Assembly (NCBI RefSeq): GCF_001641265.1
Contig: NW_020167539.1
Location: 558,001 to 622,000, forward strand
Length of the DNA: 64,000 nt
Direction of reading: 5' to 3'
Origin: Pseudogymnoascus destructans
Taxonomy: Eukaryota; Ascomycota; Leotiomycetes; Thelebolales; Thelebolaceae
The notes under the pieces are model-generated. The model saw nothing but the letters and a program-made list of their open reading frames with translations, was not told where the DNA came from and ran no database searches. Below, piece by piece: positions 23,316 through 35,140 of this stretch; the first letter of the stretch is position 1, and each line of letters opens with the position of its first letter. Position numbers and translations under genes: made by a program.

Positions 23316-23866
23316 ATGGTAAGCATAATTGGTTAACTTTCTTGGTTCATTCGGTTGCAATGCGCAATGCAGACACGCGCGCTCATTAACTTCCTTCTAT
23401 TATGTTGCTTATTACTAACAATTCTATCATCACAGTCTTCTCCACGTGCATCCTCCCCCGTTTCCTCGGGCGTGCAGAACTCCGGACGGCCGTCATCCCC
23501 TACGCCACCGGGTGGTCCAAAGACTGCTATTCGCAGGAGAGCTGCTGCGGACCAGAAGGACAAGGTTGCGAATGTACGACCAAGCAGCACCAGAGCGGCT
23601 GGCGCCGGTGGAAGCAGCAGCACAATGCTGAGTAAGTTTTATTGCTTTGGTAGCACATGGATTCTTGCTGACAATCTGGGCAGAGCTGTACACCGATGAG
23701 TCTCCAGGACTCAAGGTCGACCCCGTCGTTGTTCTCGTTCTGGCTATTGTATTTATCTTCAGCGTTGTTGCTTTACACGGTATGATACATCTCCCAATGA
23801 CACAAAAAGCTATCTGCTAACGGACCTGTAGTCATCGCTAAAATCACCCGCCGATTCTCCAGCTGA
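23316..23866 (+). CDS. sbh1: Protein translocation complex beta subunit SBH1 (Sec61 beta)
   Basis: Small tail-anchored subunit of the Sec61 translocon in the ER membrane. Exons 23316-23318 (ATG only), 23436-23631, 23684-23779 and 23832-23866 give 109 residues. The N-terminus is Ser/Pro-rich (SSPRASSPVSSGVQNSGR), then GPKTAIRRRAAADQK and the conserved LKLYTDESPGLKVDPVVVLV. The single transmembrane helix is LVLAIVFIFSVVALHVIAKI with a short basic end. The ATG-only first exon is followed by a GTAAGC donor; all joins keep the conserved sequence. Confidence 0.95.
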
Positions 23867-24570
23867 TTCGACGCGCCCACTTTGGGGAGTTTCTACTGTT
23901 ATTCGCTTTTGTACCCGGGGTTCTAAGACATGCGGCATTTTCGGCTTTGGCGGCGCGGACTGTACTGGATTTCTAGATATAATTGATACGGAAGTTCGAG
24001 AAAAGCTATTTTACAAGGGACGTTCTTGCAAGAGACATTGTAACTTGTGTCGCACACTAGCGACAGTGCAATCTGTAAAATAGAAGTTAATTGACTTGCT
24101 TCTTGTCAAGTATCATTAAAGGCAGTCTTGTTCATATCTGCATGGTTCATATCTGCATGGTACATATATAATGGCTTCAAAAAGCTTCGAGTCCTTGAAT
24201 GGGGTGTAGTGTATGAGGCCGCCACATATTCGTGTGAGGCTATTCTAAGACATGAGCAAATTGCTACTTGTTATCAGGGTCCCTGAAAGCTATCACCCTA
24301 GGAGGCTCAAATGCTTGTTGATCGCCGTAACTGGCGGTAGCAGTCGTGGCGGCAATTAAGCGCATTGGCGAAGCGAGATAGTGGATATCGACAATGTTTA
24401 CTGACCTTATAACCCTTACTTTGTAACACAAGTTCACAAGTTCACATGCTTACATCTCCACTGATCCTTGGTGATTGGATCTCAACACGGGAGCGTCTGT
24501 TGATGGGAAGTTTGGCCCCGACGTGATTCTCTCTTCAATTTTGCAAAACAAACTCCACAAGACTTTAGAA
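23867..24570. other. Intergenic region, nothing seen
   Basis: The 704 bp between sbh1 and the Clr2 gene hold a directly repeated CATATCTGCATGGTTC/TACATAT near 24135-24168, and nothing else recognised. Confidence 0.45.
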
Positions 24571-26847
24571 ATGGCGCCTCAAGCGCCGCGCCGGACCTCT
24601 ATCATCGATCTGGAGAGTGACTTTTCAGATGGTGGGAGTGAATACTGGCCCGAGGAATCAGGCTATGTTTTTAAACTGAATGATGATTACTATCATAGGT
24701 CGTTGGCGTCCCAGTGGATGGATAATATTGGGCAGTCTCGAAAAGGTACGTCTACAGTTTTGTATTCTTCAAGCACACTCTCATATCATATCACCATCAA
24801 AAGGTCCAGTAAGATATATTTCAACGAGTCTATTTTTTTCTCTCTTCTCAAAGAGTCCATCATGCGCGTTTTTTTTACCGTCCTATCCGTTGTTCAATCT
24901 CACTCAAACCCACTTCCACCTGGCGAACACAAACCTTGGGCAATCCCCTGCACACTTCTTCTTGCACCATATTCATTTATGTTCTATGTCTACTCCGCTA
25001 TGCAGAGCGCCAATAACAATAACTCTTTATTTTGTCACATAAAATAACATGGATGACAGATACAACGTACATACTGTCGGCCTTGCCCAAGCACTATCGA
25101 ATCTACACAAAGACGCGGAAAAACGGCACACATGTGAGTTAATGCATCGATTATCAAGTTCATAATGAGTCTAACGTACCTCCAGGTTGACAGGTATCTT
25201 TTTGGACACCCGAAGGGAAAATTTGACTCTCCAATTAAGTTCTTTGTCCACTTTAAGCACTTGATGAGTGGAGGGCAGACCGAATGTGAGTGTGTCAATT
25301 GCAAACCCAACAAGTCCTATCAGAAGCCAGGTGGGCAGAGGCTGTCCGGGCGCAAGCCCCAGGCGGTGCCAGCAGATGCCTTGGATATCAACCCTGCCCA
25401 AAAGTATATCGATCTCTTATATCGAAGCCATAATATGAAGGCCCGGAACTTGGCCTTGGCGTTGGATTTCAACTACAATGAACCAATGGGCTGGAGCTAT
25501 CGCCTCTTCAACCCCCACGTGGAATACAATTCGATTCTCCACGAATGTCATTCCTTCCAGCCGAGAGAGAATGAAATTGTGCTTTTTTACAACGACGAGT
25601 CCGCAGTTCGTATGGATGAGAGCACGCAGTACCTGAAGCTCTTTGACGAAAAGACAGGGCAGTTTGGTGGATGGCCAAAATGGGAAGCAGGCCGGGTTAT
25701 GTCCGCTCCAGAGCCAGGCGAAGCACGTGTTGAAGATCTCGCATTTTCAGCCTTGAAAGGAAAGAAAAGATCGGCCCCAACGATTTGCGTTGAGGTCCTT
25801 CCATCAGACTCGCTTTCCCAATCGACGCCAACAAAGTTAAATGTGAAACTCAGCCACATTAGACCATTCTCCATGTTACGAGAGTTGCAACACGGCCAGG
25901 ATCAAACCCTGTGGGAAAGTAATATCATGCCAACCGCTCACATGATGTCCAAACTATTTCCATTCGATCCTTGCGCATTCACGAGGATATTTCCCGGTTC
26001 AAATTCTCCGGAGGCGGCGTCAGAATCCCTCCACGCTAAATTCAAGTGCCGAGGGATCTGGCTGGGTGCGGAAAAAATCATTGAAGGGGATGTCGTGCGT
26101 CTCATGCCCGTCGATGACCAGGGAGTCATTGATCACGTCCTGGTTGTCAAGGAAATATCTTACGTGTTAGAACACCTCGAGGCAGTATCGCCGACCGGAA
26201 ACATCTTCATCGAGGGCAGGTGTCTCACATTGACTCAACCATCTCCGAAATCAAAGGCTGTGGTTCGCTCAAGTTCTACGTACGAAGACCTCATATCGCA
26301 AGGCCTCCCACCATGCATGCGGGGTTACACATGGTATGACAAAGAAAGCCCGGAAACGAATGCCATATTTCCCCCTGATAGCATTCTCGGCCGTTGCTAT
26401 GAGCGAGAAGCCATGGAGCTAATGATTTACGCATCGGATCTCAACATTGGCCTACAAGGAGTTCGGGAGCTTCGGCGATGGGCAATGTCGAAGCAAAACA
26501 ACGATGGTCTCGGCTGGGTATGGCCTGAAGATTACCCTGGGACGGAAAGTCATGTTAAGCTTAATGAACTGAGGGTAGGTAAACACCGAGCGGCTGAGAA
26601 CAATGGTTCACTTGGTCCCAACCCTCTCGATAGTCTCGATCGTCCAGGTTTCAAGAACCCTCGTGGCTATGACAACTTTGGCAGTGAAGGCGGATCCGGG
26701 GCACTGGAGAAGATGTCAACTATTAGCGCCAGCGTAATAGTGGATGACAAGGAGGATGAAGCAGACGCGTTTATCCGTGAAGCTCTTGAGGGTTCATTTG
26801 CGGACGATGCTGAGATTAACCACATCGCTAAAAAGCTTCGTATTTGA
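24571..26847 (+). CDS. Clr2-type transcription-silencing protein (cryptic loci regulator)
   Basis: Exons 24571-24745, 25060-25133 and 25186-26847 give 636 residues. The Clr2 transcription-silencing N-domain is visible across the exon joins: LSALPKHYRIYTKTRKNGTH, then VDRYLFGHPKGKFDSP..FF.H and C-x-C-x2-C (ECVNC). A later block (about residues 370-500) with CRGIWLGAEKIIEGDVVRL and LVVKEISYV matches the second conserved Clr2 region. In fission yeast Clr2 is part of SHREC (with Clr1, Clr3, Mit1), which deacetylates nucleosomes to silence heterochromatin. The middle exon of 74 bp is needed to complete the LP..Y motif. Intron 1 is long (314 bp). It is convergent with the glucosyltransferase gene. 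Confidence 0.85.
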
Positions 26848-27259
26848 AATCTTTCTATATGGGTTGCAGTACATGGACGGAGCTATATACACGCAGATAT
26901 ATGGAGATGGAGAGGTTGGCTTCGCTCGTTGAATACTTAATCTTCGTTCGGGAATACGCCTTCCTACTTCCTTCCTCCCCTACTTCGGGGCGTTGTGAAT
27001 GATTTATATGCAGGTGTGTGGCAGAAAGTTATATAAAATGCCACCAGGATGGGGCCAATACGACCTGAATACCTTTCAAATCACAGTGGGGATTTTGGTT
27101 CATTTTCGGCAGTCTTAATTAAGCCTTGATACAAAGGCAGCCGAGAGATATCCAGCAGCTCTACCAGTTCCCACAAGACAGTGGATTTGACGAAATGAGG
27201 CATTAATTTCGGCGTTCTAGCTATTCTCATAGTCTACTCTTAATCAGAACTTACTATGG
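26848..27259. other. Convergent intergenic spacer, nothing seen
   Basis: The 412 bp between two 3' ends carry only untranslated sequence as far as I can tell. Confidence 0.45.
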
Positions 27260-30200
27260 TCATTCTTTGTCTCCAGATGACGCGGATTTGTGCATTGCCT
27301 GCCTGTGCTCCTCCTCGGCGAGGCTCTGTTTCTTGATGTACTCCATAACAATATCTTCATCTGTCTTTGTTGCTGATACATCCCGATCGTGATAGCGCAT
27401 GGACTCTTCGATAGCACGCTTGAGTTGTTCTTCTTCTTCTGTATCTTCATTTACGTGTGTAGCAGTCGAAGGTCCTCTGGAATCGGAGACACTTCTCTGG
27501 ATAGCTGCTTCGAGAGCGGCCTTTTGATCAGCTTCGGAGATGTCATCTGTTTTGGGTCCGGCAGCATGTGCAATGCTTTCTTCGATAGCACGGCGCAAAG
27601 CTTCTTCATCCTCCAGGTTCGCACTATGAGCCTGCGACCCATCACCACTAGAGTGCACGTTTGGAACTTGTTTTCCTTTCCCACTATCATGACGCGATGA
27701 TTCAGCAGGTTTGGATTTAAGCCCCTGCCAACGGCTTATAATATATTGCTGTTCATCTTTGGACGAGATTCTCCACTGCTCGTACCCTTGGGCAGTTCTG
27801 GCCGATATGATATAGGCCTGAACACTTGCTCCGAACATTTTCCGGACTTCCTTGTGCAATCCCATCATCGTGTAGCCAGGGAGTCCCCAAATCGCTGGTT
27901 AGGCCACTGTTAGCAGATATACCAGGGGATGTCGATGCAATCACTTACCAGCACCGGGCTTCAAAACGAGTCCACCAATACCTCTCCCTATACCTTTGAT
28001 GAAGCCAGCTGCCCCTTCCTTTTCGGCCCCCTTCATGGGTTGGGTAACAAGCCCGGAGATACCGTCATAGAATCCATATCCAAAGCCCTGGGCACAGTCA
28101 GCTACCCTATCATTGAGACTGGCAAACACAATTGGACAGATATAACAGAGCCTATATCACCATTGGCGAATATGTTTCCTGGTACCCCCCACCCAGAACA
28201 TAATAGTGGGCAGGGTGGGAATATAGATCTCGAGCACTTCAAATTGGAGCGGTGGGGTGCGATGCGTACGAATGGGAATATAATAGAAGTGAACATACCT
28301 TTCCTGCAGCTCTCAACCCGCTCTGAAAGCCAGTAACCCTTTCTTGGGGGCGCACGGTATCGTCGCCGTATAGTTTAGGAGCATTATGAAAACCGCGAGC
28401 CAAACCCAACGTGAAGTCCATCGGTGACTTCATGCCAGCACCAACTACCCGGGATATCCCCTTAGAAGCTCCAATGGCAGATTCCAAGGTGATAGCGGAG
28501 GGGTCGAATTGCTTCTTGGTTTCTTTTGTAGCCTGGGAAGAAGACCTTTGTTCCGACTTTTGATCTGTTGATGTTGAACGCTCTACTGGCCCGCTTTGGC
28601 TTCCTGATGACGAACTCAACTGCGATTGTGAGTTTGAGGCTAAATCCTTTGGCGGCGATGGACTCCCGCCTGCCGGGGAAGGTACATCATCCTCGTCGAG
28701 AGCTGCTGTTTTATCCGTGGCGGTTGAGGCCGGCTTGGGTTTTAAGGCCCCAATTAACTCAACTGGAAAATCAGCCACACCCATCGACAGACTTGCGATT
28801 GTGCCGAAAAGTGCGGAAGCACCACCGGAGATAGGATCCCAAGGTCCATTATCTGTGTCATATTCACGGTGTCGATATCTGTACAGTTAGCCAGGCACCA
28901 TATTTGTTTAGAAGCACTTACAGTTTAAGATCCGAGAAATTCAAGAGGCCTTCATTGGCGAGGACTGTAGCCGCCAGTGCACTCAGGCGAACCTGTGTCT
29001 TCTTCACCTGCCACACAGCGACTCTATTCGGTGCAAGTGAGCAGCGAAGCGAATTCCAATCGAGGTGATCGTGAAAGCTTTTCCCACCGTCTTCTAATCC
29101 CTTTTCTTTGCTGATGCGGACCCCAAGTTCTTCTGCCTTCTCCAAAGTCGACGGTTTATGTGCCTCGGCAATGGCAGCAGCAAGCTTATCTGCAGTTAGA
29201 TCCTTATACGGTATTGGCTCTGGCCCTGCTCCAGCTCGATGTATCATTGCTCCCCACCAAGGTTGGTCGCCAAAGAAGGGAACAACCACTGTAGGTTTTC
29301 CAAGAGCAATCCCAGCAGCTGAAGTTCCAGCACCACCGTGATGAACCACACATGACACGTGTTTAAACAGCCAGTCATGAGGAACGTTTCCAAGCATAAA
29401 CACCCCTTCCGGCAGGTCAAGAGAATCGGCACCGAGACCTCCCCAGCCTTTAGATACTAGGGCACGGACTCTGGCTTTCTGTATGGCTTCAAATATCATA
29501 GATGTCATAGAGTTTGGGTCATCCACAACTATTGAGCCAAACCCAATATATACAGGTGGTGGCCCAGCAGCTAAGAATGCGGCGAGCTCGGGCTCGGGCT
29601 GATAACTGGAGGCAAGGCTCAGAAAGAAAAAGCCAGACACGGAGATATGTCGGCCCCAGTCCTTTGGCTTAGGAATCAGAGCTGGGGACCTGCAAGGAAT
29701 ATGAGCAAATGATAAAGATGACAGCTAAACGGGGTTCTCACCAGCAGTATGTGCAAGGTATCTTCAGTCGACTCAGCACTCCTGGGCCCCATATGACACT
29801 TATTGGTTCCAAGCCCAGAACGCGTTCGCGGAAACGATTTATAAGGTCCCCTAAACCTTGCCAAGTCATCATTTCTACTAAAGCATATGAGATGAAATTC
29901 GTCATGTTCACGTCGGCATTGGAAGACTGGATACTTGCAAGGGGGTGGGGAAAGGACTGAGTAGGCGACCATGGCATGCTATTGCTGTGTTAGCAACCTG
30001 CCGACTGGATTTGATAATTTGTACATACGTAAACATCATATGGAGGGGCACACCCAGCTTCTCCGCAACGTGGACATGTGCAAAGCTTGGAGGGTTGGCA
30101 ATAATAGCATCCGCAATAAATGGCCTCTCAGTAGGGTTGGTGTCCATATTTATACCCCCCTCCAGTCGTGGTGCCGGTCCGAGGCCATCCCCTGCTTCGA

Positions 30201-31115
30201 TACAGGCCCGCCAACAACCAAGAACTATCTCTTCCATTCCCTTGAGCCGCTTTCCTACATCACCGCTCTTGAGCGAATCGATCCCGGGCATTAACCCAGG
30301 ATTTTTAACCATAAAGGCCATTAGCTCGGCCGGGTCACCACCTATACTGAAGAATTCTAGGCCATTTTCTTCCACGAACGGTTGAAAAACCGGGTGGGTT
30401 GCTAATCGTATACGATGCCCATAGGCAGATTTCAAGACCTTCCCTAACGCGACGAATGGTTGCACATCTCCGCGAGAACCAACAACAAGAATTACGACAT
30501 TGAGGTTTGGCGGAGGAATCTGTCCTGGTTGCCCACCAAGGGGAGGTGGGATATACCCTGGGGGTAATGGTTGATCGTCCTCCTGTGCTACCAGGGATAG
30601 CTGGCCCCTCAGTGCAGGGTTAAGGAGCTCAGATAGTCTCCGGGTCTTCTGGTTTATGGTGATATTGACACGACCATCATCTGCGAATTGACATCTCAGT
30701 ACATGTATCTGGCCAATCATCACTTCAGTGCCAGGATTGAGGGAGACTACCAGTGACTCTCGCCTTCGTATCAAGGCCATCTTGGCTGATCTCTAATTCG
30801 CTGTACTTTGGTGGAGCATCTTCTGTTCCTTCGACTCCCAATAAATCGGAATTCCCAGGATGTGAGGTTCTATCGGCCGAGCTAGAGACAATGGTCAGTG
30901 CTTGTGAGGTTTGATATGTATATCGGCGCCTACCTGGAAGCTTCGGGTGAACTATGAGCACCCCCCAACGTCGCCTGGTGAGGCTGAGATGCAATATACG
31001 ACTCCCGCTGTTGTGTTGAACGAATTTCGTCTGCATTACCAACACATGCCGCTTCTGCTTGGGCAATGATTGCAGCTGGTAACGCGTCTTTCGAATCTTC
31101 CGTTCCTGGCTCCAT
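27260..31115 (-). CDS. UDP-glucose:sterol glucosyltransferase (GT28/GT1) with C-terminal UIM motifs
   Basis: Transfers glucose from UDP-glucose to sterols or a related lipid. Exons in coding order: 31115-30934, 30881-30751, 30680-30029, 29978-29742, 29689-28922, 28878-28299, 28087-27949, 27894-27260; total 1107 residues. The glycosyltransferase fold spans about residues 165-580. Its N-terminal motif is LVVGSRGDVQPFVALGK and its nucleotide-sugar motif is VHHGGAGTSAAGIALGKPTV, followed by PFFGDQPWWGAMIHRAGAGP. After a Ser/Pro linker come VGAGMKSPMDFTLGLARGFH and GFIKGIGRGIGGLVLKPGA, a glycine-rich stretch resembling lipid-associated tails. The end has three ubiquitin-interacting-like motifs (RRAIEESIAHA, AALEAAIQRSV, LKRAIEESMRY). 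It lacks the GRAM-PH-GRAM region of ATG26. The seventh intron junction and 211-bp intron 6 fit frame and family. Confidence 0.92.
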
Positions 31116-31928
31116 GATCAGGAACACGGCACTACTTGTGGTTTGTGTACCTGCGCAAGCCGATATAGAGGGTCCTACTTAGCACTTGCGGAGGAAGATA
31201 CCTGGCGAATTATATGGATGGAGGTAGTGGAAGGAAGGTGGAAACAAGGCAAGGCCACGGTGTATAGGTATAGATAACTTAGGTTAACAGTGATGGATAG
31301 CAGCGAAATGGATTGCGGTTGCTTGCGGGGCGTTGAGGGCCAGTAGCAAATATAACCTGTTTCGCAAGGCGTGGAGGACAATAGAGGGGTTGGAGAGCGC
31401 CTGGTGGGTATAATTGCATCTCACAAGTGAGTATACATCACTTCAGCGGCCAAGGTGTGTGTGTACGTCATGTTGAGGGGATTCTGGGGCCTCATAGCCC
31501 ACCATTTTGCTCCCTGTCTATCATTATGTCCATCATTATATTATGTACTACCTTATGTGCAGTCTCCTCCTTCGGAGGTTTAGGGGTAGGGATAAGCAAG
31601 TACGAGTTTGTTTGCTCTTTACTCCTCACTCTTATTTAGCTGTCGTCTTCCCAGTCCCATGTCACTTTAGAGCTCCCGCTGTGCAGAATGGATTAGTAAT
31701 CAGGAAGGAATAACCGAAATAGCTTTATTATGGCCAGGCTTCGGAGCAGTACAGTTCTCACGCGATAAGTCGATGATTAGGCGATATTCATGCCAACTCG
31801 ATATTTTTTGTAGGATTCTTTATTTTCCCACCAAAACTACAATACACTCAATATCGAACTGATTTGACCAGATATCGTCTTATACCGACATTACATAGGC
31901 CAAGATGCCTTGAAATCAGCTGTTTACA
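31116..31928. other. Boundary between gene-rich DNA and the repeat nest
   Basis: The 813 bp include the promoter of the glucosyltransferase gene. From about 31720 the sequence becomes AT-rich and leads into a transposase remnant. No gene is supported. Confidence 0.4.
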
Positions 31929-33361
31929 ATGACGATTGAGCAGCGTCGCGCACTCTGAAACTGGTATGCTCACCAGTCACCAAAGCCTTCGCAAACTGGT
32001 TCTTTAGAACCTTCGGCCATCGCATTCGACAGTCAACAGTCTCTGAATCTTTGAGCTTTCGATACGCCAACCTCAATGCAATACCTCTTAACACAATTCA
32101 GCAATCAACTCACTGTCGCAAAGCTGTTGCCTGGCCTGACCTTGAAGCAGTCCTCTTTGAATGGCGCAGCTTATTGAAAGCAAGGGAGGAGTTACAAGCA
32201 CCGATATACTACAACTACGCGCTAAACCGATTTGGGAGCAACTTTCACAATACATACCACAACCAGCCTACGCCTCAATTCTCTCAAGGCTGGGTTTCGA
32301 ATTTTAAAAGACGGCATAAGATTAAGTGTTATACTCAACACGGTGAAGCAAGCTCAGTTCCTACACAAGCAGAGGAAGAAATGAAGGGGATACAGACAAT
32401 AGCAGGGGAATATCAAGATGAGGACATACAACATGGACGAAACTAGGCTCTTTTGGAAGCTGACTCCTTCGAAGGGTCTTTCAACAATATCACAGCCAGG
32501 ATTTAAGAAGGACAAGGCGCGAATATCAGTTGTTTGTTGTACAAACTGTACAGGGAGCTGATCTCAAGCACTCTGGTATATTAATGTTGAAGCAATGGGA
32601 GGTTATTGGCGATGGAACAAGAGGGCTTGGATGAATCAGTTTATTATTGCAGAATGGCTAAGAACTTTCTATTTACATATAGGCTCTCATAGACAGATCC
32701 TGCTAACAATGGACAACTTTTCAGCACATATTGCTGCCGTTGAAACAACGCCTCCGCCCTCAAATATACAAATTATCTGGCTACCAGCAAATGCAACAAG
32801 TCGATTCCAGGCCCTTGATCAAGGCATTATTGCCTCCCTTAAAGCTCATTACCGTCGACAATGGCTTGCGTTCATGCTAAACACCTTCAACAACAATGAA
32901 GATCCTCTTAAAACTATTAACTTACACCTTGCCCTTCGCTGGATCATCCGATCGTGGTATCACGATGTCTCAAATACGACTATCTACAACTGCTTCCGCA
33001 AAAGCACAATCATCAAAAACCCGATCCAACTTACTCTTGAGCACATTCCGCCTCTTACTGACCTTTACAACCAAGTACAACAGCACAGCCGAATTCACGA
33101 TGCGATGGACCTTTCAAACTTTCTAAACCCAGCGGAGGAGACAATACAAGAGGGTATACAAGATAGTGAGGGGGATATAGTACTACAAGAGGTCATTGAA
33201 CAATATATCCAGCCTCCTAATGAAGGTCAAGATGATGACGATGGGGAGGAGCTCAGACTGCCGGTGGTTTATTCTACGCAGGCAGTTCTACAAGCCCTCC
33301 AAGTTCTGATTGACTTTACGGAAACTGGGAATAGTGGCATAAGGGTGTTACGATGGTCATA
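31929..33361 (+). pseudogene. Dead pogo/Tigger-type DDE transposase
   Basis: A CENP-B-like helix-turn-helix N-part (TIEQRRAL, then TFGHRIRQSTVSESLSFRYA, then WVSNFKRRHKIK) is followed by DDE_1 catalytic blocks: NMDETRLFWKL, ILLTMDNFSAH and ALDQGIIASLKAHYRRQW. It is broken by an early TGA (about codon 10, at a CGA-type position), a frame change near 31990, another near 32440, and further disruption near 32550. It sits directly against the first LTR copy at about 33364. It is a different lineage from copies A-D further right, judged by the catalytic blocks. Confidence 0.85.
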
Positions 33362-33363
33362 GA

Positions 33364-34540
33364 TGTAATGGTTGGTGCACGAGATGTGAGAATCTAGCCA
33401 CCCAAGGAAGGGATGATTTTACTAAGACAACACACTGTCTTAGGAAAAAGAGCCAAAGGGTCATAGCTTAGACTATTCCAAAACGCAGCAATCAGGTGTA
33501 TGATTAGTGGTTTAGACAAGTTGTAACAAATGTTGAGTCTGAGAACTCAGGGATAAGTCAGAGGTTAGCACCTCAATGACTTTTCAGAAACAAGGAGTAA
33601 CAAGATCAATGTTTGGAAGCTTGGAAAAGATGTGGAAGTATGTGATAGTCAATTTACTGTATTGTCTGCTTGCCCTTTCTTAAGGAAAGGGCAATCCTAT
33701 TTATGCTAAAGGAGTGTAGTTCTCTCATTTTCCAAGACTTTCCATGACTAACCAGGCTTGGTAACTGTAATTGACATAAGAGAATCCCATAGAACCATCT
33801 CCTAGGTTCCTAGCCTATAGGAAGTGAAAGGAGGTCCAAGGTCAGAGTACCCCTATAGACAGATTATGTCATAACTTAACCAATCTTGTGGGTAACTAAG
33901 GAGCGATGACGTGTAATGAATCATAGAGGCTTGTAGAAGCTTTTGGAGCTATCGTTCATGTTCCTGGGCCTCTAGTTGATAGAGATATTTCATGTGTAGT
34001 ATTAGCCCAGTAACTAAGGAGTGATGTCATGTAATGAATCATAGAGGTGTAACGCTGACTTCTAAATGATAGAAGACACAGAGGTTTCTTGCATAAGGTT
34101 GACTTGACAGAGGAGGCAGGGGATTAGACACAAAGGCTTTCCAAGTAACACGTTACAGTATTGTAAAGAATACTATATTGAGTTGAGCACGAAGCTCCTA
34201 TCTAAGGAAATACTATCTACTTATATAGTGGCATCATGCCTCATGGGTAATCTGGATAGTTGGCGGATAGCTAGATATTCAGGATAGTTTATGGATAGCT
34301 CAAATATCCAATATCCACTAGTTTCTGCAACTATCCATTAGCCCCGTCACATGGCAGCCTACCCCGCTTGCCCCCTGTGACTCACATGTCACGTTACTAG
34401 GCCCTGGTCCTGTAACCATGACGTCACGTTACCGTAACACTAGGTCCTCCTCCAAAAGGCCTAGTCCCTTAGGTCTTGCTGATTAAGGAATCGCTTACTT
34501 AAGTAGGGTGATGCCCACTTAATTGTCGAGCAGGTTGCGC
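33364..34540. repeat. LTR region, downstream (3') side of Ty3/gypsy element 1
   Basis: From about 33364 to 34010 this matches 37848-38530 in the same direction with scattered, mostly transition, differences. Both copies share the GGTGCAC..AGATGTGAGAATCTAGCC start and the TAGTATTRGCCCA end. It then continues beyond the matching part with an internal duplication (GTAACTAAGGAGYGATG near 33893 and 34010) and a GGATAG-rich section (34250-34300). The outer limits are uncertain because the other copy is truncated. Confidence 0.75.
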
Positions 34541-34548
34541 TGCTTACC

Positions 34549-35124
34549 ATGTCTTCTAGTAGACACATAAAAATCAAAGAACGTCATCTTCTTGCAGACT
34601 GTATTGAAAAGAATGGCAACCTAATGTCGCCATGTTCCAGCTGTCTTCACAACAATCGATTCTGTATTGTTGTTGCTGGTAGTCATCGTTGTAGTGAATG
34701 TACTCGTCACAATTCCAAATGCAACGCTTGCGCTCCTTCTCCAACTGATTGGGAGAAGCTTCGAAAAGAAGAAGAGCATCTTGAGGTAGAAGAGGAAGCG
34801 GCGGCATCTCAGGAGTGAGAGGCTCACCTCTGCGCTCAAGAAGCATATGCCCGTCGCATGCGTCTTCGCAAACAGCAGAAGGCTCTCAAAACCCGTGGTG
34901 TTGAGATGCTGCGTCATGGTCTGAAATCTTTGGACGAATTGGATGAAGCAGAGGAGAAGGAGTGTAGGGAGGCAGAGGTCAAAGGGACTCTCTTGCACAG
35001 CCCTTCTACTGCCGTTTCCGAGGGTGCTGCCCCTGACCAGGACCTTTTCGTGGCCCTGTCTCCTGGCTTCTTTGATCGCTTGGGTGTCGACGGCGAAAAG
35101 CCTCCAGTAGCTCTGGACAGCTAA
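34549..35124 (+). pseudogene. Antisense ORF of the gypsy element with Zn2Cys6-like cysteine cluster
   Basis: Read on the strand opposite to the polyprotein, between its C-terminal end and the LTR. The frame is open for 192 codons with one TGA (34816-34818), after SQE. Residues 26-52 carry cysteines spaced C-x2-C-x6-C-x8-C-x2-C-x6-C, the spacing of a fungal binuclear zinc cluster. A Glu/Lys-rich helical middle and a short acidic tail follow. Similar Cys-rich ORFs accompany other fungal Ty3-type elements. The function is unknown. The TGA is consistent with a C-to-T change. Confidence 0.65.
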
Positions 35125-35140
35125 GGTTTCTGACCGTTTC

